Assembly: GCF_030646845.1 (NCBI RefSeq)
Contig: NZ_JAUSLE010000084.1
Coordinates: forward strand, 1-64,000
From: Rhodoferax sp.
Lineage (GTDB): Bacteria; Pseudomonadota; Gammaproteobacteria; Burkholderiales; Burkholderiaceae_C
Length of the DNA: 64,000 nt
Reading direction: 5' to 3'
Below the pieces are notes generated by a model. That model did not search any database. It was given only the letters and a program-made list of their open reading frames with translations, and had not been told where the DNA came from. The translations under genes and the position numbers were made by a program. Positions 54,821 through 64,000 of this stretch are shown one piece after another (position 1 is the first letter of the stretch; every line of letters begins with the position of its first letter).

Positions 54821-56416
54821 ATGACCAGTTTCGCACCGCGCGGTTATGCCACTGTCTCAGTCAGCCATACGTCTGCAGTTGCTCCTGGGACCAGCCCCTT
54901 GGCGCGCGCCCAAGCCGCTGTCAAAGCTCGCAATTTCGCTGAAGCCGCGAAATGGTTTGAGAAAGCATGCCAAGAACATCCGGATGACGCTCAAACCCAG
55001 GCTTGGCTCGGGCAATCCCTGAGTAGCATCGGGCGGCGCGATGAGGGCATTGCCCATCTGCGTGAGGCCGGTCGAGGTCTCCTGAAAGACGCCCGCGAAA
55101 CCGGGAATATCAACCTGGTTCTGGAAGTTGCGGGCCAATTGCAGCATTGGAGCGATTTTCCCGGCGCCCTGGAGCTCCTCAGTGCGGCAGTTCAGATTAA
55201 CCCTCATGAGTTTCGCGGGTATCAGCTACTTGCGGTTACCTTTGCCCAGCTGAATCAGAAGGCCGAAGCACTTGTAGCGGGAGAACAGGCTCTAAAACTC
55301 TCCCCTGAGAACAACATGATGCAGGTTTTCCAGGGAAGCCTGGAAGCCGATGCTGGGAAAAGTGAGGTGGCGCGGGAGCGTCTTCAGAGAGTTCTCGCCA
55401 CGCAGCCGAATGCCAGGGAAGCATTCCGGGCGCACAAGGAATTGGCACGAGTGCTCGACAAACTTGGGGTGTATTGTCAGGTTTTTTCGCATCTGCACGC
55501 TTCTGGCAATTTATCACGCTCCTTGCCGGAGTATGCACAGCAGGATGCGAGCCTCATCCCGAACATGCTCAAGGCGAACCGAGCCGGATTTGACCGTCAA
55601 CTCCTGAGTCGCTGGGCCGGTACTGAATTCCCACTGGATCAACCTGCACCGAATTTCGTCCTCGGCTTCATGCGCTCCGGGACCACCTTGACCCAGGAGG
55701 TGCTGGATGCGCATCCCGATGTATTCGTTGCCGACGAGATAGATTTTGTCTCGGCCATGAAGCGCGAATTGCATGAACGGGACCGATCCAATATCAGCAC
55801 AGCAGAGAAGCTAAGCCGTCTTGACCTGCCTGGCGTGCTACATCTGCGGGAGTTCTACTGGAAAAGGGTGCGTGAGCGGTTTGGGGATGCCATTGAACAG
55901 CGGCTTTTTGTCGACAAGTTCACCATGAATACGGTGGACCTTGGCCTGATCAACTGTGTATTTCCTGATGCCAAGGTCGTTTTTGTGATGCGGGACCCAC
56001 GCGATGTTTGCCTAAGTTGTTTCATGCAACTCATGGTCCCGACACCAACCACCGTCCAGCTTTTGAGTTGGGAGGGAACGGCGAAATTCTATGCCGAGGT
56101 GATGGAGTGGTGGATGTACATCAAACAGCAGATGACACTGCAGTTCATCGAATTCCGCTACGAAGACGTGGTCTCGGATTTCGAGCAGACTTATCGAAAG
56201 GTCTTCGATTTTCTGGGGATCACATGGGACGCAGCGGTTGTCGATTTTCACAAAAGCGCGGCACGAAAATTTATCGCCACCCCCAGTCGCTCCCAAGTGA
56301 CCCAGCCGCTATACGCTTCGTCAGTAGCCAAGTGGCGGTGTTTTGAATCAGACTTTGCGCCAATCAATGGCGTCTTGGCGCCTTACATTCGCGCATTCAA
56401 CTACCATTTTTCTTAA
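54821..56416 (+). CDS. TPR-repeat sulfotransferase
   Basis: A 531-residue fusion. The N-terminal half (about 25-215) has TPR-type helices, including FAEAAKWFEKACQEHPDDAQ. The C-terminal half is a sulfotransferase domain: the 5'-phosphosulfate loop is FVLGFMRSGTTLTQ (about 281-294) and the 3'-phosphate motif VVFVMRDPRDVCLSCF (about 388-403). It would move sulfate from PAPS to an acceptor. Start: the ATG at 54821 is preferred over the TTG at 54815. It lies just after the PEP-CTERM gene and convergent to prsT; PAPS-forming genes are 4 kb away. Confidence 0.85.
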   Translation: MTSFAPRGYATVSVSHTSAVAPGTSPLARAQAAVKARNFAEAAKWFEKACQEHPDDAQTQAWLGQSLSSIGRRDEGIAHLREAGRGLLKDARETGNINLVLEVAGQLQHWSDFPGALELLSAAVQINPHEFRGYQLLAVTFAQLNQKAEALVAGEQALKLSPENNMMQVFQGSLEADAGKSEVARERLQRVLATQPNAREAFRAHKELARVLDKLGVYCQVFSHLHASGNLSRSLPEYAQQDASLIPNMLKANRAGFDRQLLSRWAGTEFPLDQPAPNFVLGFMRSGTTLTQEVLDAHPDVFVADEIDFVSAMKRELHERDRSNISTAEKLSRLDLPGVLHLREFYWKRVRERFGDAIEQRLFVDKFTMNTVDLGLINCVFPDAKVVFVMRDPRDVCLSCFMQLMVPTPTTVQLLSWEGTAKFYAEVMEWWMYIKQQMTLQFIEFRYEDVVSDFEQTYRKVFDFLGITWDAAVVDFHKSAARKFIATPSRSQVTQPLYASSVAKWRCFESDFAPINGVLAPYIRAFNYHFS

Positions 56417-56441
56417 GTCTGCAAGCGTCAGGGTTTGACGC

Positions 56442-59228
56442 CTAACCACCGAGGCCACTACTGAGCCGGGCAAGGGTTTCCTGATCTTTGGTTCCGAGTT
56501 TCTTTCGGTCCATGGCCTGAATCAGATTACCAGCCTCCTTGCGGTTGCCTGACGCAATATACAACTCGGCGAGATGAAACCTGGTTGTCGGCACCTTCGG
56601 TGCAAGGTTGACCGCCGTACGCAAGGTGGCAATCGCTTCAGTTTGCTTGCCTGCCAGTGCTTGGGCCATGCCCAGGGTATCCAGCACTTCTGGGCTGCCT
56701 GGCGCGAGTTCGGCCGCCCTGGTCGCATTCTTTAGGGCATCGGCTTGTTTTGCCTCAATCTGAGCCCATGCAAGATCGTTCAGTACGACAGGATTACGCG
56801 GATTCTTATCGGCGATCTTTTGCAGGAGTTCAACTGCTTTTCCGGGATTCCCCTGCGCTCGGATGCGTTGTGCTGCAAAACCCATCACCGTCGGGTCCTC
56901 AGGATACTTGCGCAAGGCATCGGCCAATTCCTGCTCAGCGGCTTGGCTACGCTTGGTTCGATCGAGAATCTGAACATTGCGCAGCAGCGCCGCAGGCACG
57001 GCGCCAGCCTTTGCGGCTTTGGCGAATTGCTTGAGGGCCGCGTCCGATTGCCCGGCTAGAGCGAGCAAGTCGCCCTCCAGGAGCATGGCCGTCAGTTTAT
57101 TGGGTTCCTTTTCACCGAGTTCCCTGGCGATGGAGAATGCTTCTTGCAGATTGTCCGGCCTGGTAAGGTGGGCCAATGTGACGTATGGCTGGGGATCGAA
57201 CGGGCGGTCGGCGATCAGTGAACGAAGGATGGTGGTAGCTTCTTTCTTTCGGTCGGCACCCAACTCCAGTTCTGCCAGCCTGAGTCTCCAGTCCGCGCGC
57301 TGCGGATAGTTGGCGGCGAGCTTTCGATAAGTTTCGGTGGCCAATTGAGTTTCGCCAACTCGTTCGTAGATGGTGGCGAGCAGAGCTGTTGCATCGGGGG
57401 ATGCATTGTTGGCAGACGCGCCGGCCTGCGCAACGCTGAGCGCCGCATCTGGTTTGCCAGCACGGAAATGCTCTTGCGCGAGAGCTTCACGCAATGCGGT
57501 GGACGTGGGCAAAGACCTTACCCCCTTCTCCAGCAGCGCAGTTATGCTGGCTCGATCGTTTTGTGTTTCCTGCAGCAATCGGGCGTATTCGAGATAGGTC
57601 TGGGCGCTGGATGGTTTTACCTGGACCGCCTTCTCGTAACGTACGACCAGTTCCTCGCGCTGCTTGGGTTCTCTCGCCATCATGGTCAGAGCGGTCAAGG
57701 CGGGTTGGAAAGCAGGCTGGATATCCAGGGCAGCCAAGGTCTCGCGCCAAGCCCCGGCATTGTCTTTCTCCACCCCCAGGGTGGCAGCCAGAGTCAGGCG
57801 AGACTGGGGATCATGGGGACGGGTTTTCATCGCATGGTCCGCCAGTTGGCGAACTCGCGCGACGTCCCCCATACCCAAAGAGATGGCAATGATCCGGTCG
57901 CGGATTGCCGGATTGTCTTTACCGGCTTCAGTCGCTTGGTCGAGGAGTTTTTTTGCCCCATCCTTGTTGCCTGCGCGTGCGCGCAGCTCACTGAGGCGCA
58001 GCAGATATGACGCATTGGCAGGATCGTTCGCGCTGAGCTGTTCCAAGGTGGCTGTAGCCTCTTTTATTGCGCCGCGCATGACTTCGCTTTCCGCCCGCAG
58101 GGAGAGCAGCCGTGCATTGGTCGGCGCCACGCTGAGTCCCCGCCCAATTGCGTCAGCGGCATCGGTGGCCTTGCCCAGTCGGAGTTGCGCTTCAGCCAGC
58201 AACTGGAGAGTGGGTACAGAAAAAGGGTATTTCGGAGCGATCTTTTTCAGCCGCCGGTCGGCCATCATGACATCGCCTTTCTGCAGTTCTGCAGAAGCGA
58301 CCATCAAGGTTGCTGGCAGATGCTCTGGAGCGACAGCGAGAGTCTTAAGGGCTGCCGCAAGGCTCTCCTCCGAACGGCCTTGACGGGACAGAACGAGCGC
58401 ATCGACATAGTGCGTCATGTAGAAGGCGGGTGCCAGTTTCTTGAGCCGGTCTCTGATAACAATCGCCTGATCCAGCTTCCCCACCCCGACGAGGAACTCA
58501 CCATATTCCCCCATTACGCCACGATGCCAGGGTACAGCCTCATAGGCCCGAGTCATGAATTGAAATGCCTGTTCGCGATTGCCGTTTGACTCATGGATAC
58601 GGCTTAGACCTCGAAGCACCCACCACGGGGAATTCGGCTCTGCCAGCGAGCTATCCAGAGCTGCCAAAGCTTGCTCTTTTTTGTCTTGACCGAGCAGCGA
58701 CTGGGCCCTTGCCAGCATGACGGAAGCAGTTTTTGCTGATACATTCTTTAACTGCTCTTCGGCAAGGGCGTTTTGCTTCTGACCCATGTAGGCGACGGCG
58801 ACGACAGCGCGAAGATTGCTATCGGCTTCGGGCGACTTCAGGCGACGATCCTTGAATTCATTAATGATCTTGCCCAGCTCGTTCCGGTCGAGCATTAACA
58901 GGGCAATACGGGGCAGCAAAGAGTCGGCATCGCCACCTGCGCTGACGACTTTGCGGAGATGTTGTTCAGCGCCGACGGTGTCATATGTCCGATCCAGAGC
59001 ATCTGCCAATGCCAGGCGGGCTTCAATCGAATCAGGCTTGGCCTGGACTGCATTCTTGAACTCAATCACGGCAGAGGGATATTCCCCTTTTTTCATGTAC
59101 TCGTTGCCAGCTACGAGCGAGTCCTGGCCGCACCCTGCCATGAAGGATGCCATGGCCGTGACAATGATCGCGTTGCGAAAGCGGCAAATTTTGCGCGGGA
59201 ATGCCTTGGAAATAGTTTGCATGGCCAT
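56442..59228 (-). CDS. prsT: PEP-CTERM system TPR lipoprotein PrsT
   Basis: A 928-residue TPR protein with a lipoprotein signal (AIIVTAMASFMAGCGQDS) at about residues 19-36. TPR units run through almost the whole length, for example EYPSAVIEFKNAVQAKPDSI near the N-terminus and RNPVVLNDLAWAQIEAKQAD near the C-terminus. This combination is that of PrsT, a scaffold of the PEP-CTERM/exosortase (XrtA-type) export system. The ATG at 59228 has a GGAG nine bases upstream; the longer TTG start adds one residue. Convergent with the sulfotransferase gene. Confidence 0.85.
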   Translation of the reverse strand: MAMQTISKAFPRKICRFRNAIIVTAMASFMAGCGQDSLVAGNEYMKKGEYPSAVIEFKNAVQAKPDSIEARLALADALDRTYDTVGAEQHLRKVVSAGGDADSLLPRIALLMLDRNELGKIINEFKDRRLKSPEADSNLRAVVAVAYMGQKQNALAEEQLKNVSAKTASVMLARAQSLLGQDKKEQALAALDSSLAEPNSPWWVLRGLSRIHESNGNREQAFQFMTRAYEAVPWHRGVMGEYGEFLVGVGKLDQAIVIRDRLKKLAPAFYMTHYVDALVLSRQGRSEESLAAALKTLAVAPEHLPATLMVASAELQKGDVMMADRRLKKIAPKYPFSVPTLQLLAEAQLRLGKATDAADAIGRGLSVAPTNARLLSLRAESEVMRGAIKEATATLEQLSANDPANASYLLRLSELRARAGNKDGAKKLLDQATEAGKDNPAIRDRIIAISLGMGDVARVRQLADHAMKTRPHDPQSRLTLAATLGVEKDNAGAWRETLAALDIQPAFQPALTALTMMAREPKQREELVVRYEKAVQVKPSSAQTYLEYARLLQETQNDRASITALLEKGVRSLPTSTALREALAQEHFRAGKPDAALSVAQAGASANNASPDATALLATIYERVGETQLATETYRKLAANYPQRADWRLRLAELELGADRKKEATTILRSLIADRPFDPQPYVTLAHLTRPDNLQEAFSIARELGEKEPNKLTAMLLEGDLLALAGQSDAALKQFAKAAKAGAVPAALLRNVQILDRTKRSQAAEQELADALRKYPEDPTVMGFAAQRIRAQGNPGKAVELLQKIADKNPRNPVVLNDLAWAQIEAKQADALKNATRAAELAPGSPEVLDTLGMAQALAGKQTEAIATLRTAVNLAPKVPTTRFHLAELYIASGNRKEAGNLIQAMDRKKLGTKDQETLARLSSGLGG

Positions 59229-59272
59229 CAAGAATGCTCCAATTGGCTAGACGTGGACGAACACGATTCTTC

Positions 59273-59288
59273 AGCATACCACTCGCCA
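59273..59288 (-). promoter_or_regulatory. Candidate sigma-54 promoter of prsT
   Basis: On the minus strand TGGCGAGTGGTATGCT shows the GG (-24) and GC (-12) dinucleotides at sigma-54 spacing, with TGGC and TGC conserved. Transcription would start near 59262, about 34 bases before the prsT ATG. The -24 element overlaps the inverted repeat at 59283-59297. Confidence 0.5.
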
Positions 59289-59297
59289 ATCTGGCGA
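59283..59297. repeat. Inverted repeat in the prsT promoter region
   Basis: TCGCCA (59283-59288) and TGGCGA (59292-59297) with a 3-base spacer form a perfect inverted repeat. It lies between prsT and the cysQ 3' end and overlaps the sigma-54-like -24 element. Confidence 0.45.
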
Positions 59298-59310
59298 AAT
59301 CGGTCGGATT

Positions 59311-60147
59311 TCACGCGAACCCTGTGAATGAGTGTAGGTCAGGCAGTAGCGCGCTTGACGCGACAAAATGCGGATTGAATACATCCGGCTTGCCATAGCG
59401 CAACGGCGTGCCATCCACCTTCAATACATGGCCGCCGGCGGCCTCCACGATCGCCTGGGCCGCGGCCGTGTCCCACTCGCATGTCGGCCCAAGACGCGGG
59501 TACACATCGGCAGCTCCTTCAGCGACGCGACAGAACTTCAGGGAACTGCCTGCCTGCACCAGCTCATGGGGACTCAACCGGTCAATGAACTCAATGGTTT
59601 CCGTATTCATATGGCTTTTGCTGGCGACTACGCGCAGCGGCTGATTGGCCCCAACTGGATCGCCCACCCGAATTGACTCCACTCGTCCGTCCAACTCACG
59701 AAAAGCACCCAGCCCTTGCGCTCCCCAATAGGCCTGCCCGAGAGCCGGCGCCACCACCACACCCAGCACGGCCTTGCCATCCCGGACCAAAGCAATGTTC
59801 ACCGTGAACTCCCCGTTCTGTGCCAGGAATTCCTTGGTGCCATCCAGGGGGTCAATCAGCCAGAAGTCGCCGATGGGTTGCCGATATTTCTGGGACTGTT
59901 CATCCTCTTCGGAAACCACCGGAATGTCCGGCGTCAATGCCGCGAGTCTTTGCGAAATGTGCTGGTGCGCCAGCAGATCGGCCCGCGTGAGCGGACTGTC
60001 ATCGGTTTTGTAGGTCACCAGCACTTCTTTGGCACCCGCACCGCCGCTACGCATGTCTTCGTAGACAGCCATGATCACGGCACCGGCGCCACGGGCTATG
60101 TCCAGCACTTGGGTTGCCAGACTGGAAGTCAGGTTGATTTGTCGCAT
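59311..60147 (-). CDS. cysQ: 3'(2'),5'-bisphosphate nucleotidase CysQ
   Basis: Inositol-monophosphatase-family enzyme of 278 residues that converts PAP (the by-product of PAPS use) to AMP and phosphate. The metal site is complete: SEEDEQS, then LIDPLDGTKEFLAQ, and CEWDTAAAQAIVEAAGG. Its partner reactions, PAPS synthesis and sulfotransfer, are encoded on either side. Divergent from the cysD gene with a 98-base spacer. Confidence 0.94.
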   Translation of the reverse strand: MRQINLTSSLATQVLDIARGAGAVIMAVYEDMRSGGAGAKEVLVTYKTDDSPLTRADLLAHQHISQRLAALTPDIPVVSEEDEQSQKYRQPIGDFWLIDPLDGTKEFLAQNGEFTVNIALVRDGKAVLGVVVAPALGQAYWGAQGLGAFRELDGRVESIRVGDPVGANQPLRVVASKSHMNTETIEFIDRLSPHELVQAGSSLKFCRVAEGAADVYPRLGPTCEWDTAAAQAIVEAAGGHVLKVDGTPLRYGKPDVFNPHFVASSALLPDLHSFTGFA

Positions 60148-60245
60148 AACGTTTATTCAATCCGAATTTTGAGATTTATGTCATTGCCACTTTGAAATAT
60201 ATGAACTAAATTAGCCATTAAACAAATTGCGACAAAAGAGTTTGC

Positions 60246-61688
60246 ATGCCCAACACCAATCTCCTCGGACTCGATGCGCCCACGGTTTGGGATACCGAGC
60301 GCGCTTTCCAGCATCTCAACAGCATAGGCCAAGCCGACACCAAACGCACGGCTGAGCGGCGGTTGCATGAGTGTGCCATTCTTCCGACCGAACTGCGACC
60401 GGAACATCTGGAAGACGAATTCGGGCGCCAACCGAGTCCAGCAGTGCTGAACTGGGAAATCGAGCAAGCCCGCGGCAAACGCAGACTGGTGCTGTTCGCC
60501 CAACTCTGTGAAATGCCGGGCGGCCGTGACTGCCTGCATGCCAACGATGCCCGGGGCGCACGTTACTGGCTACCCCTTGAAGAAACCGCTGCCAGCCAGG
60601 CGGTCGTCATGACGGCACTGCAAAATCTGCAGCATCACATCGGCAAGGACATCGCCATCTTCCCGCATGGTCGTCTGGTCACCCTGCTGCGCCGGGCGCC
60701 AATGCCCGCGCAAGTCACTTTGGGCCAGTTGAGCTACTCACCGGTGCTCAATCTCGAGCACCTGCAACGCCCACCTGCTCCAACGCGAACCAGCACGCCC
60801 CATCTGAAACACCTTGAAGCCGAGAGCATCCACATTTTTCGCGAAGCCATTGCCGAGGCAGGCAACCCCGTCATGCTCTATTCCGTGGGCAAAGACAGCT
60901 CGGTCATGCTGCACCTGGCGCGCAAAGCCTTCTACCCCGGACCGCCGCCGTTCCCGCTGTTGCATGTGGACACGCGCTGGAAATTTCAGGAGATGTACCT
61001 CTTTCGCGACCACATGGCGCGTGAGAGCGGCATGGATTTGCTGGTACACATCAACCCGCACGCGATTGCGAATGACATCAATCCCTTCGATCACGGTTCG
61101 GCGCTGCATACCGACATCACCAAGACGGAAGGCCTCAAGCAGGCTCTGGACAAATACAGATTCGATGTTGTCTTTGGCGGTGCCCGGCGCGACGAGGAAA
61201 AATCCCGCGCCAAGGAGCGGATTTTTTCCTTTCGCACCCCCACCCACCAGTGGGACCCGAAGAACCAGCGCCCGGAGCTCTGGAACCTCTACAACACGCG
61301 AAAAAACAAAGGCGAGAGCATCCGGGTCTTTCCGCTGTCCAACTGGACCGAACTCGACATCTGGCAGTACATCCTCCAGGAAAACATCCCCGTGGTGCCG
61401 CTGTACTTTGCCAGGGAACGCCCGGTGGTCGTGCGTGACGGCATGACGCTGATGGTTGACGACGCCCGCATGCGCCTGCTTCCTGGCGAGGTCATCCAGG
61501 CAAAGAAAGTGCGGTTTCGCACCCTTGGCTGCTACCCGCTTACCGGGGCCATGGCGTCGGATGCCGAATCATTGCCAGACATCCTTCTGGAATTGATCAA
61601 CGCCCGCAGCTCGGAGCGCAAGGGACGCGCCATTGATGCAGACGCCGCGGCCAGCATGGAAAAGAAAAAGCAGGAGGGCTATTTCTGA
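60246..61688 (+). CDS. cysD: Sulfate adenylyltransferase subunit CysD with N-terminal extension
   Basis: Small subunit of ATP sulfurylase (APS formation from sulfate and ATP). The canonical part is residues 186-480: [17 protein letters not shown], the PP-loop [13 protein letters not shown] (about 211-223) and [19 protein letters not shown]. Residues 1-185 are an extra region of about 20 kDa that I do not recognise; it contains QSYSP-like and Leu-rich segments and the region is continuous, with no frameshift or internal ATG near residue 186. The normal CysD is about 300 residues, so this is an unusual fusion. It overlaps cysNC by one base. Confidence 0.93.
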   Translation: MPNTNLLGLDAPTVWDTERAFQHLNSIGQADTKRTAERRLHECAILPTELRPEHLEDEFGRQPSPAVLNWEIEQARGKRRLVLFAQLCEMPGGRDCLHANDARGARYWLPLEETAASQAVVMTALQNLQHHIGKDIAIFPHGRLVTLLRRAPMPAQVTLGQLSYSPVLNLEHLQRPPAPTRTSTPHLKHLEAESIHIFREAIAEAGNPVMLYSVGKDSSVMLHLARKAFYPGPPPFPLLHVDTRWKFQEMYLFRDHMARESGMDLLVHINPHAIANDINPFDHGSALHTDITKTEGLKQALDKYRFDVVFGGARRDEEKSRAKERIFSFRTPTHQWDPKNQRPELWNLYNTRKNKGESIRVFPLSNWTELDIWQYILQENIPVVPLYFARERPVVVRDGMTLMVDDARMRLLPGEVIQAKKVRFRTLGCYPLTGAMASDAESLPDILLELINARSSERKGRAIDADAAASMEKKKQEGYF

Positions 61689-63646
61689 TGTCACGCAAAG
61701 CCGGAGCCTCCATCATCAAAGGTCAAGCGGCTCCAAGGCCAGCGGAAATCCCGCCCTCGACTTTTGACGCATTTCTGCGGCAACAGCAGAACCAGGACTT
61801 GTTGCGCTTCATCACCTGCGGCAGCGTGGACGATGGCAAAAGCACCTTGATCGGGCGGCTCTTGTGGGAATCAAAGCAGCTGTTCGACGACCAGATGGAA
61901 ACCCTCCAGACCGAGTCAAGGAAATACGGGACGCAAGGCGACGATATCGACTTCGCCCTGTTGGTGGATGGCCTCGCGGCGGAGCGGGAACAGGGCATCA
62001 CCATTGATGTGGCCTACCGCTACTTCGCCACGAACAGGCGCAAGTTCATCGTCGCGGATACCCCCGGCCACGAGCAATACACGCGGAACATGGTCACAGG
62101 CGCATCGACGGCTTCGCTGGCGGTACTGCTGATCGATGCCCGCCAGGGCATCCTCACGCAGACCCGCCGCCATGCCTACCTGGTCTCACTGATGGGCATT
62201 CGCCACGTGGTCCTGGCTGTCAACAAGATGGACCTGGTGCGCTTCGACCCTGCCGTCTTCCAGCGCATCCAGCAGTCATTTCAGCAGTTCGCGCAGACCT
62301 TCGGCTTTGACGACATCACCGCCATCCCGCTCAGTGCCCTCAAAGGTGACAACATCACGCAGCTGTCGGGAAACACACCCTGGTATTCAGGACCAACCTT
62401 GATGGGCTACCTGGAAACCATCAAGGTCAAACCACAAGGTTCAGACAGCATGGTGTTCCCGGTCCAGTGGGTCAATCGGCCGGACTCGTCGTTCCGTGGT
62501 TTGAGCGGCAGTGTGGCGCAGGGCACCATCAAGGTGGGTGATGAAATTCGCGTGACAAGCTCTGGCCAGACCACCACGGTCGCCGAGATCGTCACCATGG
62601 ACGGATTGCTCACGCAAGCTGTCGCGGGCGATGCCGTTACCCTGCGGCTGAGCAGGGAAGTCGATGCGTCACGCGGCGATATTCTTTCCCTTGGCCAGAA
62701 TCCGCTGGAAACCACCGACCAGTTTGAAGCGACCGTCGTGTGGATGAGCGAAGAGGCCGGGCTCATTGGCCGCAGTTACGACATCAAGCTGGCCACGCAG
62801 TGGGCATCGGCCTCGGTAACCAGCATCAAGCACCGTGTGAACGTCAACTCCCTGGCGCACGAGGCCAGCAAACACCTGGAACTCAATGACATCAGCGTCT
62901 GCAACTTCGCCACCAGCAAGCCACTGGTGTTTGACAGCTACCAGAACGCCAGAACACTCGGCAGCTTCATTCTGGTTGACCGTTTCAGCCACGCCACGGT
63001 CGCAGCGGGCATGGTTCGCCACAGTCTGCGGCGCGCGCAAAACGTGCACAGGCAGGCGCTGTCAATTGCCCGGTCCGACCGCGAGAGGCTCAACGGCCAC
63101 CAGGGTCGGGTCATCTGGTTCACCGGGCTGTCGGGCTCCGGCAAATCCACGATTGCCAACGCGCTGGAAATCGAACTCCATTCCCAAGGGCACCGCACCT
63201 ACATCCTGGATGGCGATAACGTGCGCCAGGGGCTGAACAAGGACCTGGGCTTCACCGATGCCGACCGCGTGGAAAACATCCGTCGTATTGCCGAGGTGGC
63301 CAAGCTGATGATGGATGCGGGACTGGTTGTGATGACGGCCTTCATCTCGCCTTTTCGCAGAGAACGTGAAATGGCCAGGGAACTCATCGGCCCGGAGAAT
63401 TTCCTGGAGGTGTATGTGAGTACGCCGCTGGAAGTGTGTGAGGCGCGCGACGTCAAGGGTCTCTACAAGAAAGCCCGCAGCGGACTACTTCCGAATATGA
63501 CCGGCTTGAATAGTCCGTACGAAGCCCCGGAGCACCCCGACATTGAACTGAATAATGCGAATCTGCCATCTGGTATGGCTGTCAAAAAAATTCTGGGCGT
63601 TATCCTGCCCCATGAGCAGCCGAAATCGGATGACTCATCTGTTTGA
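61688..63646 (+). CDS. cysNC: Bifunctional sulfate adenylyltransferase subunit CysN / APS kinase CysC
   Basis: A 652-residue fusion that makes PAPS. The CysN GTPase domain has its P-loop at GSVDDGKST (45-53), [13 protein letters not shown] and NKMDLV, with the elongation-factor-like domains to about 450. The CysC domain follows with [12 protein letters not shown] (about 479-490), [17 protein letters not shown] and the [16 protein letters not shown] region. Fusions of this type (NodQ-like) usually supply sulfotransferases rather than sulfate reduction. The start overlaps the cysD stop as TGATG. Confidence 0.96.
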   Translation: MSRKAGASIIKGQAAPRPAEIPPSTFDAFLRQQQNQDLLRFITCGSVDDGKSTLIGRLLWESKQLFDDQMETLQTESRKYGTQGDDIDFALLVDGLAAEREQGITIDVAYRYFATNRRKFIVADTPGHEQYTRNMVTGASTASLAVLLIDARQGILTQTRRHAYLVSLMGIRHVVLAVNKMDLVRFDPAVFQRIQQSFQQFAQTFGFDDITAIPLSALKGDNITQLSGNTPWYSGPTLMGYLETIKVKPQGSDSMVFPVQWVNRPDSSFRGLSGSVAQGTIKVGDEIRVTSSGQTTTVAEIVTMDGLLTQAVAGDAVTLRLSREVDASRGDILSLGQNPLETTDQFEATVVWMSEEAGLIGRSYDIKLATQWASASVTSIKHRVNVNSLAHEASKHLELNDISVCNFATSKPLVFDSYQNARTLGSFILVDRFSHATVAAGMVRHSLRRAQNVHRQALSIARSDRERLNGHQGRVIWFTGLSGSGKSTIANALEIELHSQGHRTYILDGDNVRQGLNKDLGFTDADRVENIRRIAEVAKLMMDAGLVVMTAFISPFRREREMARELIGPENFLEVYVSTPLEVCEARDVKGLYKKARSGLLPNMTGLNSPYEAPEHPDIELNNANLPSGMAVKKILGVILPHEQPKSDDSSV

Positions 63647-64000
63647 ACAACCCATGCACCACACCATATTCGACACCCCCATCGTCAACACCCTGCTGCG
63701 CGCCTTCTCGGTGAGCTTTTTGAAGCTCACCGGCTGGAAGGTGGAAGGCAGCCTGCCGCCCGATGGCCGCAAGTGCGTGCTGATCGCCGCTCCTCACACC
63801 AGCAACTGGGACCTGCCCTATACCCTGATGGTGGCGTTCGCCCTGCGGCTCAATGTTTACTGGATGGGCAAGGAACAGTTGTTCAAGCCGCCCGTTCGCG
63901 GTCTGATGATGTGGCTGGGCGGCATACCGGTAGAGCGGGAGAAGTCCAACAACCTGGTCGCAGCGTCGGCGGAGGCCATCAAGGCCGCGGATGGTCCGCT
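63630..64000 (+). CDS. Acyltransferase (PlsC-like), 3' end outside window
   Basis: A partial lysophospholipid acyltransferase-like protein of at least 120 residues. The motif [18 protein letters not shown] is the HX4D block, and [12 protein letters not shown] follows, as in the PlsC superfamily. The start is ambiguous: ATG at 63630 overlaps the cysNC stop by 17 bases; ATG at 63654 is 8 bases after it and is more likely a real start ([19 protein letters not shown]). Same strand and tight spacing suggest one operon with cysD-cysNC. Confidence 0.85.
   Translation, partial: MTHLFEQPMHHTIFDTPIVNTLLRAFSVSFLKLTGWKVEGSLPPDGRKCVLIAAPHTSNWDLPYTLMVAFALRLNVYWMGKEQLFKPPVRGLMMWLGGIPVEREKSNNLVAASAEAIKAADGP

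Noticed and set aside
56425..56441. A short hairpin (gcgtca/tgacgc) between the sulfotransferase and prsT 3' ends
   Set aside because: Only six base pairs and no T-run on either side, so it is too weak to call a terminator.
1..64000. tRNA, rRNA or CRISPR arrays
   Set aside because: No cloverleaf-like sequence, rRNA segment or regularly spaced direct repeats were noticed by eye; the intergenic gaps are all short. A tRNAscan or CRISPR search would settle it.

Overview
The window reads as a chromosomal segment of a betaproteobacterium, most likely a member of the Comamonadaceae (Rhodoferax/Polaromonas-like). This is inferred from gene order (mla-yadGH-ibaG-murA-his, pilMNOPQ-aroK-aroB-dgt, cyaY/lptM/lysA), from the short-form HisG, from System II cytochrome c maturation genes, and from two families of short interspersed repeats of a kind I associate with this family. 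Nearly all of it is dense coding DNA. I found no rRNA, tRNA, CRISPR array or prophage, and no gene-free stretch longer than about 260 bases.

Region 1 (1-13055, minus strand) is one long apparent operon. It runs mlaF-E-D-A-C-B (outer-membrane lipid asymmetry), yadG-yadH (ABC exporter), ibaG (BolA family), murA (peptidoglycan), then hisG-D-C-B-H-A-F (histidine; hisF is cut by the window edge). Most junctions are tight ATGA-type overlaps. Several of the looser his junctions carry interspersed repeats that supply start codons, and one repeat appears to lie in frame inside the hisC N-terminus. Region 2 (13057-20798, minus) holds gltB-gltD glutamate synthase, then a REP-associated tyrosine transposase (RAYT) with a REP-like stem-loop, and a SlyB-like lipoprotein gene.

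Region 3 (20857-32598, minus) contains a phosphonate-type binding protein, a methyltransferase, a DUF1415 protein, an MFS transporter, dgt, aroB, aroK and the type IV pilus assembly genes pilQPONM. Region 4 (32859-43998) has divergent mrcA (PBP1A), cyaY, an LptM-like lipoprotein, lysA, the MsrPQ methionine sulfoxide repair pair, ccsA/resB, a cytochrome c4 and engB. Region 5 (44109-53573) holds an alpha/beta hydrolase, two LpxL/HtrB-like acyltransferases, metK, three envelope glycan genes (GT9, GtrA, GT39), an unrecognised membrane protein and a sialidase-like secreted protein.

Region 6 (53745-64000) is the most unusual part. It has a PEP-CTERM protein behind a good sigma-54 promoter, a TPR-sulfotransferase fusion, a PrsT-type TPR lipoprotein with its own sigma-54-like site, and cysQ. 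These are followed by cysD with an unrecognised 185-residue N-terminal extension, a cysN-cysC fusion, and an acyltransferase cut by the window edge. Together these could make PAPS, transfer sulfate and recycle PAP. I infer a sulfation module for an exopolysaccharide or surface product linked to the PEP-CTERM/exosortase system.
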